A DNA stretch of 64,000 nucleotides from the NCBI GenBank assembly GCA_963971225.1, contig OZ020268.1, positions 35,985,848-36,049,847 of the forward strand. The letters are read 5' to 3'. This document shows positions 49,456-60,711 of the stretch, in pieces. The position numbers were made by a program, and so were the translations under genes. The stretch comes from Melieria omissa. Its lineage: Eukaryota > Arthropoda > Insecta > Diptera > Ulidiidae. The number at the start of each line of letters is the position of its first letter. Positions within the stretch are counted from its first letter, which is position 1. The notes under the pieces were generated by a model that did no database searches, was not told the origin of the DNA, and saw only the letters and a program-made list of their open reading frames with translations.

Positions 49456-50070
49456 TAATTAAAATCAAAATTTAATAGACTCAACAATAGGTTAAGTTTC
49501 GTATACGGGAAGACTATGAAAACGACATGAACCGATGGGTCTATTGAGCTCGAGATTGGCACGTGTTAGTCATATTTTTAAATCAATAACACCCAAAAGG
49601 ATTCAATGATGGGTTCAAAATTTTTGTAATAAAACATGATTAAATAGGTTTTTAACTTCAATCTTGGTGAAACTACTTCAAATGAGAAATAATTCAACAC
49701 CTGTTTTTTCATTATTCTAAAATCAAAATCTGACGAAATCAACGATGGATTGAAAGTTTGTATAAAGAAGCTGCGAAAAGACATGAACTAATGGGCCGAT
49801 TGACTTCTGAACTTAATGAAAAAACCTTTAGTGAGAAATAATTTGACACGTGTTTTTAGCTTTTTTGAAAATTCAGATTTGACGGGTAAACGATGGTTGT
49901 TTACCAAAGGAATTGTCTTTGGGAAACAAAAATTAATGGGCCTATTTTCGTCAATATTGGTGAATATCCTTAAAATAAAAAAAATTTGATATGTGATTCT
50001 AATTTTTTTTGTTTAATCAAAATCTGATGACGTCAACGTGAGTTCAAAGTCCACTTTTAATGAGAAATAA

Positions 50071-50806
50071 CACAGTGCAACAAATTCCAAAAAAATTTCG
50101 AGGGCCAAGGTCAAACCCATCTCATTCGATAGAGGACCTCAGTAGATGAAAAAGTGCCAAGGGATTTTTCTTGGAATCTTCGAGTTTTTTTTTAAATGCA
50201 GTTTAAAGATGGCGGCTTAATCAAAGATCTATACTGCAGCTCAATTTTATTTCAATCACTTTGACTGTTAAGCCACTACAGCGTTTCAAAAATGCTGAAT
50301 TCATGTTTTTCTGTACAAAATATCTCGTAGCTTCTTAGTAAAAACATCGAATGTAGCAAAGCACATTTTTTTAATCGTTGAAGAGTCTTAACTGTAAAAG
50401 TGATTTACATGAAATTTATAAGCCGTGTAGATCTTTGAATGCTTTTTCATCAGAAGTCACTTATATAAATTTAGCTCTCACGGTTTCCAGGATATTCAAA
50501 GATAAAAATTTAATTGAGGTAATTCATATCCTTTTTCATAAAATTTGTCCCAAAAGGATATTGTGTCATCGACTTCATATCCTTAGCTTTCATTTGACGT
50601 AAAAATTATTCCTTTCCGACATTTGAGTCAAGAGATATGATGTTTTAAAAGTTTCGGGAAGGGGCTTTAAGCCGCCATCTTTAAACTGCATTTGAAAAAA
50701 AACTCGAACATTCCGAGAAAAATCCCTTGGCACTTTTTCATCTACTGAGGTCCTCTATCGAATGAGATGGGTTTGACCTTGTCCCTTTTTTCAGTGTTGC
50801 ACTGTG
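50071..50806. mobile_element. 736-bp element with about 145-bp terminal inverted repeats
   Basis: The left arm (about 50071-50220) begins CACAGTGCAAC; its inverted counterpart (about 50661-50806) ends GTTGCACTGTG. Internal matched landmarks are AAGGTCAAACCCATCTCATT, GAGGACCTCAGTAGATGA, AAAGTGCCAAGGGATTTTTC and TTTAAAGATGGCGGCTTAA. TAA lies on both sides (50068-50070 and 50807-50809). Rejoining the flanks restores the repeat word GAGAAATAATTCGAC, which other units of the surrounding tandem repeat contain. The unique middle has no transposase; the 74-codon frame at 50378-50602 is unremarkable. It is a non-autonomous inverted-repeat element. Confidence 0.88.
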
Positions 50807-50990
50807 TAATTCGACAAATGATTAAACGATGTGTTAAAAGTATGAGTGGATAAAAAATTTATTATTAGGCTTTTTGACCCGAAACTTGGTGAAAGTATTC
50901 GTGTTGAAAAAAAACTGTGTCACGTGTCAATGATGGGTTAACACTTAATTGGTGAACAATTATGATGAAAACTAATAAAATAAACAATAA

Positions 50991-51695
50991 CTCTGTGCGT
51001 GAAATTTACCCTCAAAAATTCAGACATGGAGGGGACCTACAGAGCGAGTTTTCACAGGTATACTGAGTTGAGATCCACCAGCCGTTTGGCTGGATTGGCT
51101 CCAATTTAAGAGAAATCCGACTTTGAAGTTTGTTCATTTTAGTCGAGTTCGTCGTTTAAGTCTTCGAACGTTTAAATACTAATAGGTCCTAAGTCGTTCC
51201 GAATATCGCGTTACTGTCTTCGGCAAGTTTGTAGATATTTTAACGACCAACAAATTTGCTTAAGACACCAATCCAAAAAAAATACATTTAAACTTTCTAA
51301 TTGCGATATGTGCATTTTTTTGCGCAGCGCAACGTGGCGTATGAGTGTCATTTTATTATATTTATATTAGAATTAAATGACACTCATACGCCACGTTGCG
51401 CTGCGCAAAAAAATTCACATATCGCAATTACACAGTTTGAATGTATTTTTTTTGAATTGGTGTCTTAAGAAAATTTGTTGGTCGTTAAAATATCTACAAA
51501 CTTGCCGAAGACAGTAAAGCGATATTCGGAACGATTTATGACCTATTAGCATTTGAAAATGAGCAAACTTCAAAGTCGGATTTCTCTTAAACTAGAGCCA
51601 ATCCAGCCAAACGGTTGGTGGATTTCAACTCAGTATACCTATAACAACTCGCGCTGTAAGTCCCCGCCATGTCTGAATTTTCGACTTCCACAGTG
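50991..51695. mobile_element. 705-bp foldback element
   Basis: The two arms (about 50991-51353 and 51375-51695) are inverted copies with a loop of only about 20 bp. The innermost arm sequence GGCGTATGAGTGTCATTT is perfectly inverted, as is TTGCGCAGCGCAACGT next to it. Unequal arm length comes mainly from a gap of about 32 bp and an 8-bp gap near the outer end. The outer roughly 140 bp (GAGCCAATCCAGCC, GATCTCAACTCAGTATACC) equal the end of the deleted transposon at 49300-49455. TAA flanks both ends (50988-50990 and 51696-51698). It has no coding capacity. Its mobility presumably depended on a transposase acting on the CACTGTG ends. Confidence 0.9.
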
Positions 51696-52170
51696 TAATT
51701 AAAGACTATGAGTTAAAAGTGTGTATGAAGAAACATAATTTAAGTATTTTTTTTACTTCAAACTATATAAAACAACTTTAAATTAGATATATTATAATCC
51801 GAGAGGTGTTTTTTTTATTTTTTCGAAAATCAAACTCTGTCTGGGTTCACAATGGATTAAGTCTTTGCTTGGGAAACATAATTTAATGGATTCATTGACT
51901 TTAAATAAAATGAAAAAAAAATTAAATAATTTGAATTTAAATTCGAAGTTTTCATCAAAATCTAGAGCGTCAACAAAGAGTAAAGAGAAACGTGATTTAT
52001 TCGACCCATTGACTAAAAACTTGAAGAAAGTATTCAAAATGAGAAATACGAATATAAACAGGGCTTTTAGTGTTCGAAAATCAACACAAGGCGAGATAAA
52101 AAATTGGTTAGGAAGTAAAAGGTTGTTTAGTTTTAAAGTAAGAAAAGATTATTTGAATGAAATAATATAA

Positions 52171-54350
52171 AATTCATGTGAGCAAACCTGTATCAATCAA
52201 TCTTTGTTATTAGAAAAATCGTTCACACAGTTCCAATAACCTACAACAAAGATGCTTTACCAGGAAACACTCGAAAGGCCAAAAGCGCTAATCTTATTGC
52301 AGATATCCTTGGACGTGATCCAACTCACCTCACACTCGAGTACGTCACACGTCGCAAATGTCTTGTCAACAACAAACACAGAAAACAGCATCACTTTAAA
52401 AAAGAAAAACAACACACCAAGGAAGGTGGAACGACAAGAACAATAGCTACTAATGACGATAATCAAAAGTGCACTTTTATCCAGCATTTGCGGGGCAGAA
52501 ACGTGGACTATGTTGCACACAAGACGTGTAAGCACTTAGTAGCTTTATAAGCGTTTGTGTGTGTCTGTCTATCGATAAAGGCGACTGCAACAAAGCATGG
52601 GAAGAAAGGAATTAAAAGCAAAATTTCTATTTACCTTTGTTCACACACACACACACAGACTCACACGCACATCGCACACATACGAATATGTATGGTCTTT
52701 TGTCCTCGCCTGATTGCCAGCAAAGCGTTTTTGCAGCACAACATGGCCCAACGACCAACGAAAGAGCCAACGCCAAAGCCAAAGACAAGGCGAAATGCTG
52801 CCAACAAGGATACGAGCAAACTCATGGCCCCGGTGCGGCGCCAATGCAAGCGTTGTGTACATTGTATCTTTTTGTGCTGATGTGGTCAATATGGCAACAA
52901 ATGGCAGGCGGCGCATCGAAAGGGTTAAGATGCAAACCGGAGATAGCTGCGGCCGTTGGGCTGCGACACAGCACAACATAGCATCGGTCTTTAATAAATA
53001 TGCGCACCTTTTTGCTGATGATGTATTTGTTTGTGTGGTTGCATCGCGCACCATTTGGGCGAATGCGGAATGCCAAGAAGACGGGGGCGTATTCATTTTT
53101 ATTTATGCACTTGTCCGTTTACCCTTTTTGAACGGCTCGTTGCTCCTTTGGCTTTTGCAGGCGTTTTTGTGCGGCAATTTGTTGTGCGCTCTTTGTCCGA
53201 ACGAACCCCTAACGCCAGCGCCACCTCGCATCGTATCTTTCGCTCTTTTGTGGTGCGTTGTTTTTGTAAATTTAATGAACTATTGTTTACTCAAACCGGA
53301 AGTGTTTGCTGTATGTTGTTACTGTGCAGTGAGTTGCGCTTTATTAAAATATGCTTTATTAAGCTGCCATCTCGCACAACACATGCTTTGCGAGCGGGCG
53401 AGCAGCAAAAGGGTTTTAATTTATGATTTTGTCAAGCGATAAAATGTTTTTTAGCGACGGCCGAGGCGAACAAGGCGAGCAGTTAGCAATGATAAATTAA
53501 AAATTCAATTTTTAAGCGTAACAAATAAAAGGCGCAAACGGCCGCGTGGGCGCAATGCCAGTGCGCCGCTGAAACTCTGGCCAAAGGACGCGTTGGCGTT
53601 GAAGCGTGCAAACCACCAACAAAATGGTTGGTTGGTTTAATCTGGCGTTGTTGCTTTTGTGTTTTGTCTCTCAAGTACGCACACGTGTGCGTTTTGCAGC
53701 TAATTAATTTAGCCGCAGATGGTTTGTTGATGATGTCATGCGGACTGACAATTACTGTGGGTGTAGTTCGTGTGAATGGGTGAGTGTGGGTGAGTGATTG
53801 TATGGATTAAACTGCCGAGGTGATACCGAGGTGAATTGCTGCTTCAATTAAAAAGCGTGTTAAAGGATCAACACTAACAGGAAAGCAGAAGGAAATTGCA
53901 ATTTAGGTGTGTCGCCTGGAAGGCAATCGGTGAATGCGTGCTTGGTGCTTCGGAGTGGGTTAAAATGTTATGAAATGAGTGAGCGAATGAACATTCATAG
54001 ATACCAAAAATAATTAAAAATAATAATATATATAATTTTTGTGACTTTATTAGACTTGACTAGGTGTCCCAACTCAACGGTATCACAAAATAAGAGTACA
54101 ATGGGTTTGAATGAGATTGACAGCAATTTTCGAAATAAAAAGGGTTTGTGCGCATTTGAATTGCATAAATGTGGGTGTTGTGTATTTTATAATTTGCATA
54201 ATAATTGTAGTATTTTACATATATTGAAGTATCTGCAATATACAGTGGCACACGTAAGTGTGTTTCTCTCTTAAATATATCAAATCAAAAGTAGTGCTTC
54301 AAACTGTCCGGACTTTCAAACAGTTGATTTCATGCAAAATTACACATGCA
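52171..54350. other. Non-coding stretch with GC-richer, frame-rich patch
   Basis: A CA run lies at 52643-52656. Between 52557 and 53442 five overlapping frames of 84-242 codons occur on both strands. The longest (52714-53442) has no domain, and its hydrophobic second half reads like translated T-rich intronic DNA. I do not call a gene here. Confidence 0.45.
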
Positions 54351-54640
54351 GGTGGAAAAAAATCTAGCAAAAATATATATTTTAAAGCACTATATGAGAA
54401 ATACATAGAAAAGAGTTGGTGATTTTGCCAATGTTCTAACTTGATAAAAAATTAAGAAAACCTAACCTAACATAACCTAAACAAATTTTGCCTTTTATTT
54501 AATTTGTTTTTGGTATCACGAAAGTGGAAAAACTAGCAAAAATATATATTTTAAGGCACTATATGAGAAATATATACAAAAAATATTAGTGATTGTATCA
54601 AAGTTCTAACTTTATAAAAAAATTAAACAAAAAAAAATTT
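54351..54640 (+). repeat. Duplicated unit with period of about 172 bp
   Basis: CTAGCAAAAATATATATTTT, then AGCACTATATGAGAAATA, then GTTCTAACTT is present from about 54363 and again from about 54532. CCTAACCTAACATAACC lies between the copies. Confidence 0.8.
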
Positions 54641-54749
54641 GGGAAGTTACAATTAGAGTTGTGCTTAAAAAATCACTCCACTTTTCCAGTGGCACACACC
54701 GGGTTTTATTTTGGGGTTGTCTGTAAGCAACTTTTGAACCTAACTTTTG

Positions 54750-54815
54750 TTAGGTTATGGTGGCTGCCTCTGTAAAAGACACACACGGAGGCCTGAAAGG
54801 CCCATTGTTCCATAT
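54750..54815 (-). mobile_element. LINE 3' tail fragment
   Basis: On the minus strand: ACAATGGGCCTTTCAGGCCT, GAGGCAGCCACC, then ATAACCTAAC. This is the same design as the other LINE tails here (3' UTR words followed by AACCT-like units). Only the extreme 3' end is present. Confidence 0.5.
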
Positions 54816-55395
54816 TCGTAAATGTCGAATTATGCACTAAATAAATGATACTTTAGATGACAGATATTTAACAGCTGACAGCCTTGCCAGACCGGCGGTT
54901 TTGAAACCACTAAATGGGTAACCCTGTATTATTGCTTTGTGTTGTTTGCAATGCCTTTTTTAGAATAAATATCTGCTTCCACTACCATAACTATGAAAAA
55001 ATGTCTGGGAATCATAGCTGAGCATGCACGATGAGCTTCGCGTCTCCAGTGAAGCACACGGGACTTAATTTCTGGGGTTCTGTTTACAGTTTTTGAAACT
55101 ATATTTTCCACCCTAAATCTTTGACAAACAGCTATTTTGCGGGTTGAGCCCCCAAAACTCTTTTTTTCTACAGCACATCAAATCATTACTTGCTGTAGGT
55201 ACTAAAGAGAATATTGATCTATTGGACTGTTCAGCACACAGCGACCAACGACAAATTTTGAAGAAGTTGTAAGTTATTCAAAATACAATCTGTTACAATC
55301 AAACAAAATTAACGCAATTTATGGGAAATGAATATGTAAGCTTAAATTAAATCAGAGTATTTGAAGTTTAAGTGTGAATCAAAACTCAACAAGTT
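54816..55395. other. Non-coding stretch, nothing certain
   Basis: CAGTGAAGCACACGGG near 55049 followed by TTTCTGGGGTTCTGT echoes CAGTGGCACACACCGGG near 54689, suggesting an old local duplication. No gene. Confidence 0.45.
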
Positions 55396-55920
55396 ATCCC
55401 TTTCGCTACAGGTTTTTACTGGGGAAAGTTAAAATTTTAAATTTTACGTTTTAAGCTTCTCTGTGGCTATATTAGCAACATTCCATTCGACATTTTTTAA
55501 TTTTTATACTCGGATCTTATATTTTAGAGTGTTTTTCTATGAAAGCAACCACATCGTTGTGGTTGCAATCATTACTTAAACATACACATTTTTACGCATA
55601 ACGAAAATTTGAATATTTCTTCATTTACTTTCACCAAAATTAAAACAAAAAAGTATCTAAATTGAAAGAAAACGTCAAATTAAAAAGTTCTCTAAAGTTG
55701 TATGCTTCTTCTTCCTTTACTATGTCAAGATATACCATTAAAAAACCGTGTATACTTCTCTTCTTTAAACTTAAATATTTAGTTTATTAATTTCGTATTT
55801 CTCCTAAAACTTCAAGTTATTCTATAAACCAACAAAAATATTTATTCTTGAAACCACAGAGGGCTCAGACGTCCACAAAGTAACAATGTGCCATATGGCA
55901 ACAAAATAGCGAAATGGTTA
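55396..55920 (+). mobile_element. Inverted-repeat element family D, copy 2 (about 525 bp)
   Basis: Direct-orientation copy of 20667-21198. It starts ATCCCTTTCGCTA and ends ATAGCGAAATGGTTA, so the ends are still recognisably inverted. All internal landmarks of copy 1 are present with scattered substitutions and a few small gaps. Confidence 0.8.
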
Positions 55921-58310
55921 AAGAATATTTTATCAGCTCGAACTAAGGCATGAACCCAGAGACACTGAAATAATCATAAACTTGAAAGAGCCTTAGCCTT
56001 AGGAATTTTTATGAGATTGTCCTTGAGTTCTCGAAATAATTTGAATTTTGTAGTATAACATTTAGTGAAGAAAAAATCAACATCCACATCAAAATCAAAT
56101 CATCAAATCACATCAATGTGTTGCATTTTCGTTCATTAAAACAATAATGAAAAATCATTGCACATGCATCACCACTCTGAATCTTTTGTTGAACTTAGAA
56201 AATAATCTTAAAATTGCACACGTGGTCGACCTTAAATTTTAACTCACATGCACTTACAGGTGTCCTTTACATTTATCTTACAGCAAAAGTTCTAATGAGG
56301 AAATAACCTGTTAGATTATACGTAAAAGCACAACCACCGTTTGACATTGCGTTCAACAAGCAGTGTGCACTTGAAACCAAGACTCAACAACCATCTGCAC
56401 TTTGGTGCAGCCACCTGATAGGTGAGCAGCGGCAAAATTGATGATTTTACAATTTCTCACAAGTGCACAACCTTAACAAAAGGTCAATTCAATGTCAAGT
56501 TTAGCACTTTTCATGCTCATTGATATTTGCAAAGAGCAGTTGGCACAGGTGCCAATACTATTGAACTTGATTGCTAATTAAGAATGTTTTGAAGAAATGC
56601 ATGTAGAACTAAATAAAAAAAAGCTATACATTCAATTTTTATGATTTTTTAGTCATACAAACAGCCTTTGAAAAAAATTAAAATTGCCTGAATTTTTTTT
56701 TAATATTTTTATTTTTGATCGATAAAAAAAAGTCAAAAGTAGATAACAATTATTTCTGCCTGAAATGAATAAAGGCACAAAATAACTTTTATTTTTGTCG
56801 GGGAGAAACAATTTAAAAGAAACCAGTTCAAATCTGACTTTTTTGATAAAAATCCATAAGCGGTCCAGTCCCTGCACAAAGAAAAGTTATTTCCAATAAA
56901 GTGTCTACAGCAAACATTGAGAAGACTCTGTTGCTGCAATAGTAATGGCGCAATAAAATCAAATAAATGCAACCAGCAAACGGGTTGCGACCAGCTCCAT
57001 ACGCAGCTCACACACCTGGCGAGCGCGTTGTTGTTGCACTGTTCTGTTGTGTTGTGTTGTGTAGGCAACCGAGAATACAATTTCTCGTTGGCCAACGATG
57101 TGTGCTGTTCTTTATGGATATTTTCCACAAACACAGAACAAACAAGCATTCGGAAGACGATTGATTTTATACGAGCAAAAGCAACAGTGCCAACAACAAC
57201 AACAACAACAGCAGCAGCAACTAAATCCTGTATAATAAATTCGACAAAAGGATGAGAAGAAATTCAACGCTACAACAGCACCGGCAACGCACTTAAATCT
57301 GCACAAGCAGAATGAAGCAAGAGCACGAAAAAACGGACAATACTCGATTTTATCGCAACGTTCAGATAAAAGTAAAAAATGCTACCGTTGTCAGAATATT
57401 GAAAGGACATTAGCAATTTTACTACCCGCACGCCGTAGTTGCTCAATATTGCTGTCAGGCGTCCATGTATAGGCGGCCATATGTATGTACATATCATACA
57501 TACATTATGTATGCATGTATATTGGTGTGTACTTGTATGTATAGTACACAACTACTTTCGCTATCCTTTCAGTGTCCATTCTGCTCAGCTCGGTGTGGCG
57601 TGTATTTATTTTATCTTCTGGATGAATTACTTTGGAAATTGCCAAACATGTTGGTCAATGAGCTGTGATTCGTTTTCGGGGCCGATAGATAAAGATAAAA
57701 ACTGAAAGCTTTGCAGTTGCACGCATTAAAATAGGCTGCTGACACCACAACTGCCCAAAACAAACACACGCACACGCATATAAACATGTTTGTGTGCGAG
57801 TACTTTTGTGTGCGTAAACATGTCATAAACTGTTACAGTGTATTCTGCACTAATGGCTTGTCACTGGTTAGCGTTTACTTTTATTATCGTTGGCGCATTT
57901 TCTGTTCTGAATGCTGAAACATAAGCAAATTTTTGCATTTTCTTGGTCAAATTTTCACACAAAGACTTTTGTTATACATGAATGTGAATAATAAATAATT
58001 ATTCAAATGTAGTGTGTCACGATAAAGTGAGTTGAACTTTTGTGTCTTGGTAAGCATAATAAATAAATAAATAAATTATTTGACCATTCAAGCAGAGAGT
58101 TTCTAAGGCTTTCGAATTTTAAAACGAACTAATATGGAGAAGTTTTTGTGGTCATTTCAGTAGAATTCGAAATGAATAGTGCAGGGCCGCAGTTGTCTAG
58201 TCACTGCGATTTAATCCCAAAATACTAATCTAGGTTTGCAAAAGTGAAATGTTTCTGATTTTAGTTGAATCGGCTATCATTAGCGTTTCAGGGTTAGAAA
58301 GTAAAATACC
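55921..58310. other. Non-coding stretch, no gene supported
   Basis: Includes a CAA/CAG tract at 57190-57220 and TG/CA patches near 57765-57800. Frames of 60-138 codons near 56653-57826 overlap on both strands with no motif. Confidence 0.5.
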
Positions 58311-58755
58311 AAGTAAAGTTGACTAAATTTTAATTTCGAGTAATAAGCAGAATAGTTGGATTAAGTGAACAGAGGATGAAAGAAAGATAGATATTTGTTA
58401 TTATAAATTAAATAAACATGCAACAAAACATAATAATAAAAAGGAATGTTAAAACGATTACAAGTACTGAAGTAAAAGTAGTATAAATTCAGATATCTTC
58501 TAACTACACATTCGGCTTCAGCCGAGTAAAAGTTAACCGAGTAAAGTTAACTTAATTTTGATTTCGTATAATAAGCAGAACAATTGAATTAAGTGACAGA
58601 GGATGAAAGAAAGAAAGAAAGACATTTGTTATTGTAAATTAAATAAACATGCAACAAACCAAAATTATAAAAACAAATGTTAAAACGATTGCAAGTACTG
58701 AAGTAAAAGTAGTATAAATTCAGATATCTTCTAACTACACATTCGGCTACAGCCG
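58311..58755 (+). repeat. Tandem duplication, period about 230 bp
   Basis: Two units share AAGTAAAGTT, AATAAGCAGAA, AGAGGATGAAAGAAAG, AAATTAAATAAACATGCAAC, TACTGAAGTAAAAGTAGTAT and ACATTCGGCT(T/A)CAGCCG. The second has an extra GAAA-type expansion near 58606-58620. High similarity suggests a fairly recent duplication. Confidence 0.88.
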
Positions 58756-59154
58756 TCACTCAGTTTAGTGCGTTGTACTGCGAGTCTAAGGCAACATTTG
58801 ATACCAAGTTTTATTCTGAAATGACTTTTTCCTAAATTTACAAAAAATATTTGAATTTCCTCCCAAAAGTTGAAAAAAATCTCCTAAATTGTTTGTATAA
58901 TTTGCGCTATTTAAAAAGAAACTTCTTAAACTTCTCATAAAAAATAAAAATGTACACATATAATTTTTTTTAATGCAGCCTTATTTTTATTCATCTTCAG
59001 CTTAGCAACAAAAACTCAACAAAAACAATCCATATAACAAATTAATTTAAGAAAAAGTATAATTTTTGGCGGGATTTCATTGTGACAGCAATAGTGAAAA
59101 AAAAAGATAGAACGAGCTTACATTTTGTAATTTAAAAAATTTTTAAAACAATAG
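58756..59154. other. Non-coding stretch, nothing recognised
   Basis: AT-rich DNA with TTTCTCCTAAA/CTCCTAAATT words that recur at 59310-59400 on the far side of the LINE tail, so the tail may be inserted in an older repeat. Confidence 0.45.
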
Positions 59155-59225
59155 GGTAGGTAGGTATAACTGGTTGGCCACATAGACATAGACCGTTGTT
59201 GGGTCCTTAGTGATGCCAGATGGAG
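59155..59225 (-). mobile_element. LINE 3' tail fragment, second type
   Basis: On the minus strand: CTGGCATCACTAAGGACCC, CAACAACGGTCTATG, TGGCCAACCAGTTATACC, then TACCTACC. The words and ACCT-like tail follow the LINE 3' end pattern but differ from the 54.75-kb type. Confidence 0.45.
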
Positions 59226-59599
59226 ATCCGTTTACGAGTTATAGTAGTGGTCCGTGGGGTGTTCTGGTTTTGTTGCCAGTGTTCCCAATACATCATACTT
59301 CGTTATCCCGAAATATCTCAGAAATCTACTAAAGATCCGAAAAATCCTCTAACATAAAATATAAATCTCCTAAACTTTCTCCTAAAAAATTCTTTCTACT
59401 AGAAAAAAAAGGCCAAGCATCTTTTAAATGTAGGAGGAAATCTCATGATCTGGCAACACTGACTCTTGATAGCTAATGACAAACCTTTGACAGAAAATTT
59501 GCTATGAAAAAGTGTCACACTTGTCGTTCGAAATCGGTACAAGGTGTACTTCATCTGTAAACTAGCAGGGCTCCTCGGCTTTGCACGCAAAGTTGAAGT

Positions 59600-60390
59600 C
59601 AGTGGGCCCAATTAATCAAGTTTCTTCATACAATACTGTATCCACGCAATCCATTCTTCCAGTCGAAGGGTGAGACCCAGTTTCGCTTACGTGGGAAATT
59701 TGAGTCACAAATGCGCCGCGCCCCTAGTCCAACGCCCATAAAATCTAACCAGTGGAATAACTCATCTATGAGACGAGGGGGTACTAAATTTCAGTGTTGT
59801 ACAACTTACAATTTCGAAGATATTCTATACTAGGATTTGGCTTGTATAGGCAGTGCCACGCCCCTTGTTCAATACTCTCATCATTCCCTCTGTCGAAAGA
59901 TATGAATAAATTGTAGGTTCGTACTCAGTTTTATTGCTGCGCAATTTATAGTGATTCAGTGAAATATTTGGGTCACAAACAATGCGCCACGCCCCTTGTC
60001 TAACGCTCATCAAATCCTACTAGCAGAATGACACATCTATGGGACGATGGTATACAAAATGTCAATGCTATCCAACTTATAATTCATCCATATTAATAAA
60101 TTTGGTTGTAGGGGCGTTGCCATGCCCCCTCGTCCAATACTAAATCCCATTTTCCCACTCGAGGGGCACGTCGAAATCGTAGGTCTGCCAAATGTCATTG
60201 ATAGTAGTGTAGCTGTAGCTCCAAGGTTATTCAAAACATTTGAGTCGCTTACCAAGTGCCACGCCTTATTCAACCCTTAAAAAAAATTTGCTACTGAAAC
60301 GACATGTCTAAACAGTGACCCTGTACCAGATTTCTGCGCTGTCCCTATAATTCCGAATATTTTCCATATTAATAATGTAAAATTAATTTA
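59600..60390 (-). repeat. Degenerate tandem repeat (GTGCCACGCCCC type)
   Basis: Four or five decayed units of roughly 150 bp. Each has a TGCGCCACGCCCCTTGTCCA-like segment (near 59710, 59855, 59985, 60120 and 60260), then CATCAAATCCTACTAG, GAATGACTCATCTATGRGACG, ATTTCAGTGCTGTACAACTT and ATATTAATAAATTTGG. No coding capacity. Such arrays often accompany retroelement debris. Confidence 0.65.
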
Positions 60391-60402
60391 GCTCAAATAA
60401 TT

Positions 60403-60711
60403 ATGCAAAGCCCCCACTTCCCCAAAAGGATATCCTCTCTGCGTATCATAATATTTGTATGTCTTGTAGTTTCAATAATTCCAGTCCACCCTTCGTTATG
60501 TGCCGAGAACATTCAATGGTTTGCCAATCCTTCGACCGATGATTTGCTTAATCCAGTCCTTGGCTCGGGTCCCAACAAGTTTATTTCCGTTTCATTTCTA
60601 TTTTCGTCTGTCCCAACATATCCTTCATCCCACATCAGAGTCATTATTTTTTCAGAGGTAACATACACCAGTGAAATTTATGAACGCATTTCAGAGCCAA
60701 AGTTATCATAA
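60403..60711 (+). CDS. Unrecognised 102-codon open frame with signal-peptide-like start
   Basis: The N-terminus has basic residues (KR..R), a hydrophobic run IIIFVCLVVSIIPV, and a plausible cleavage region ending SLCA. The remaining roughly 65 residues are not cysteine-rich and show no domain I know. It directly follows a decayed tandem repeat and sits among mobile-element debris, so chance is likely. No promoter or splice support. Confidence 0.15.
   Translation: MQSPHFPKRISSLRIIIFVCLVVSIIPVHPSLCAENIQWFANPSTDDLLNPVLGSGPNKFISVSFLFSSVPTYPSSHIRVIIFSEVTYTSEIYERISEPKLS

Larger units (their letters stand above)
49459..52170. repeat. Degenerate tandem repeat (about 150 bp), interrupted twice
   Basis: Units carry TCAACGATGGGTT, an AAACATGAATTAATGGGCC-like segment, ATTGACTTCAAACTTGGTGA, TACTTCAAATGAGAAATAAT, TCGACACGTGTTTTTAGC and AATCAAAATCTGACG, in that order with much decay. 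Present at 49459-50070, 50807-50990 and 51699-52170, so two elements (50071-50806 and 50991-51695) have inserted into a pre-existing array. The 101-codon frame at 51865-52170 is part of the repeat. Confidence 0.65.

Noticed and set aside
52557..53442. Overlapping frames up to 242 codons on both strands
   Set aside because: No domain or splice context; frames on opposite strands are similarly long, as expected in a locally GC-richer, stop-poor patch.
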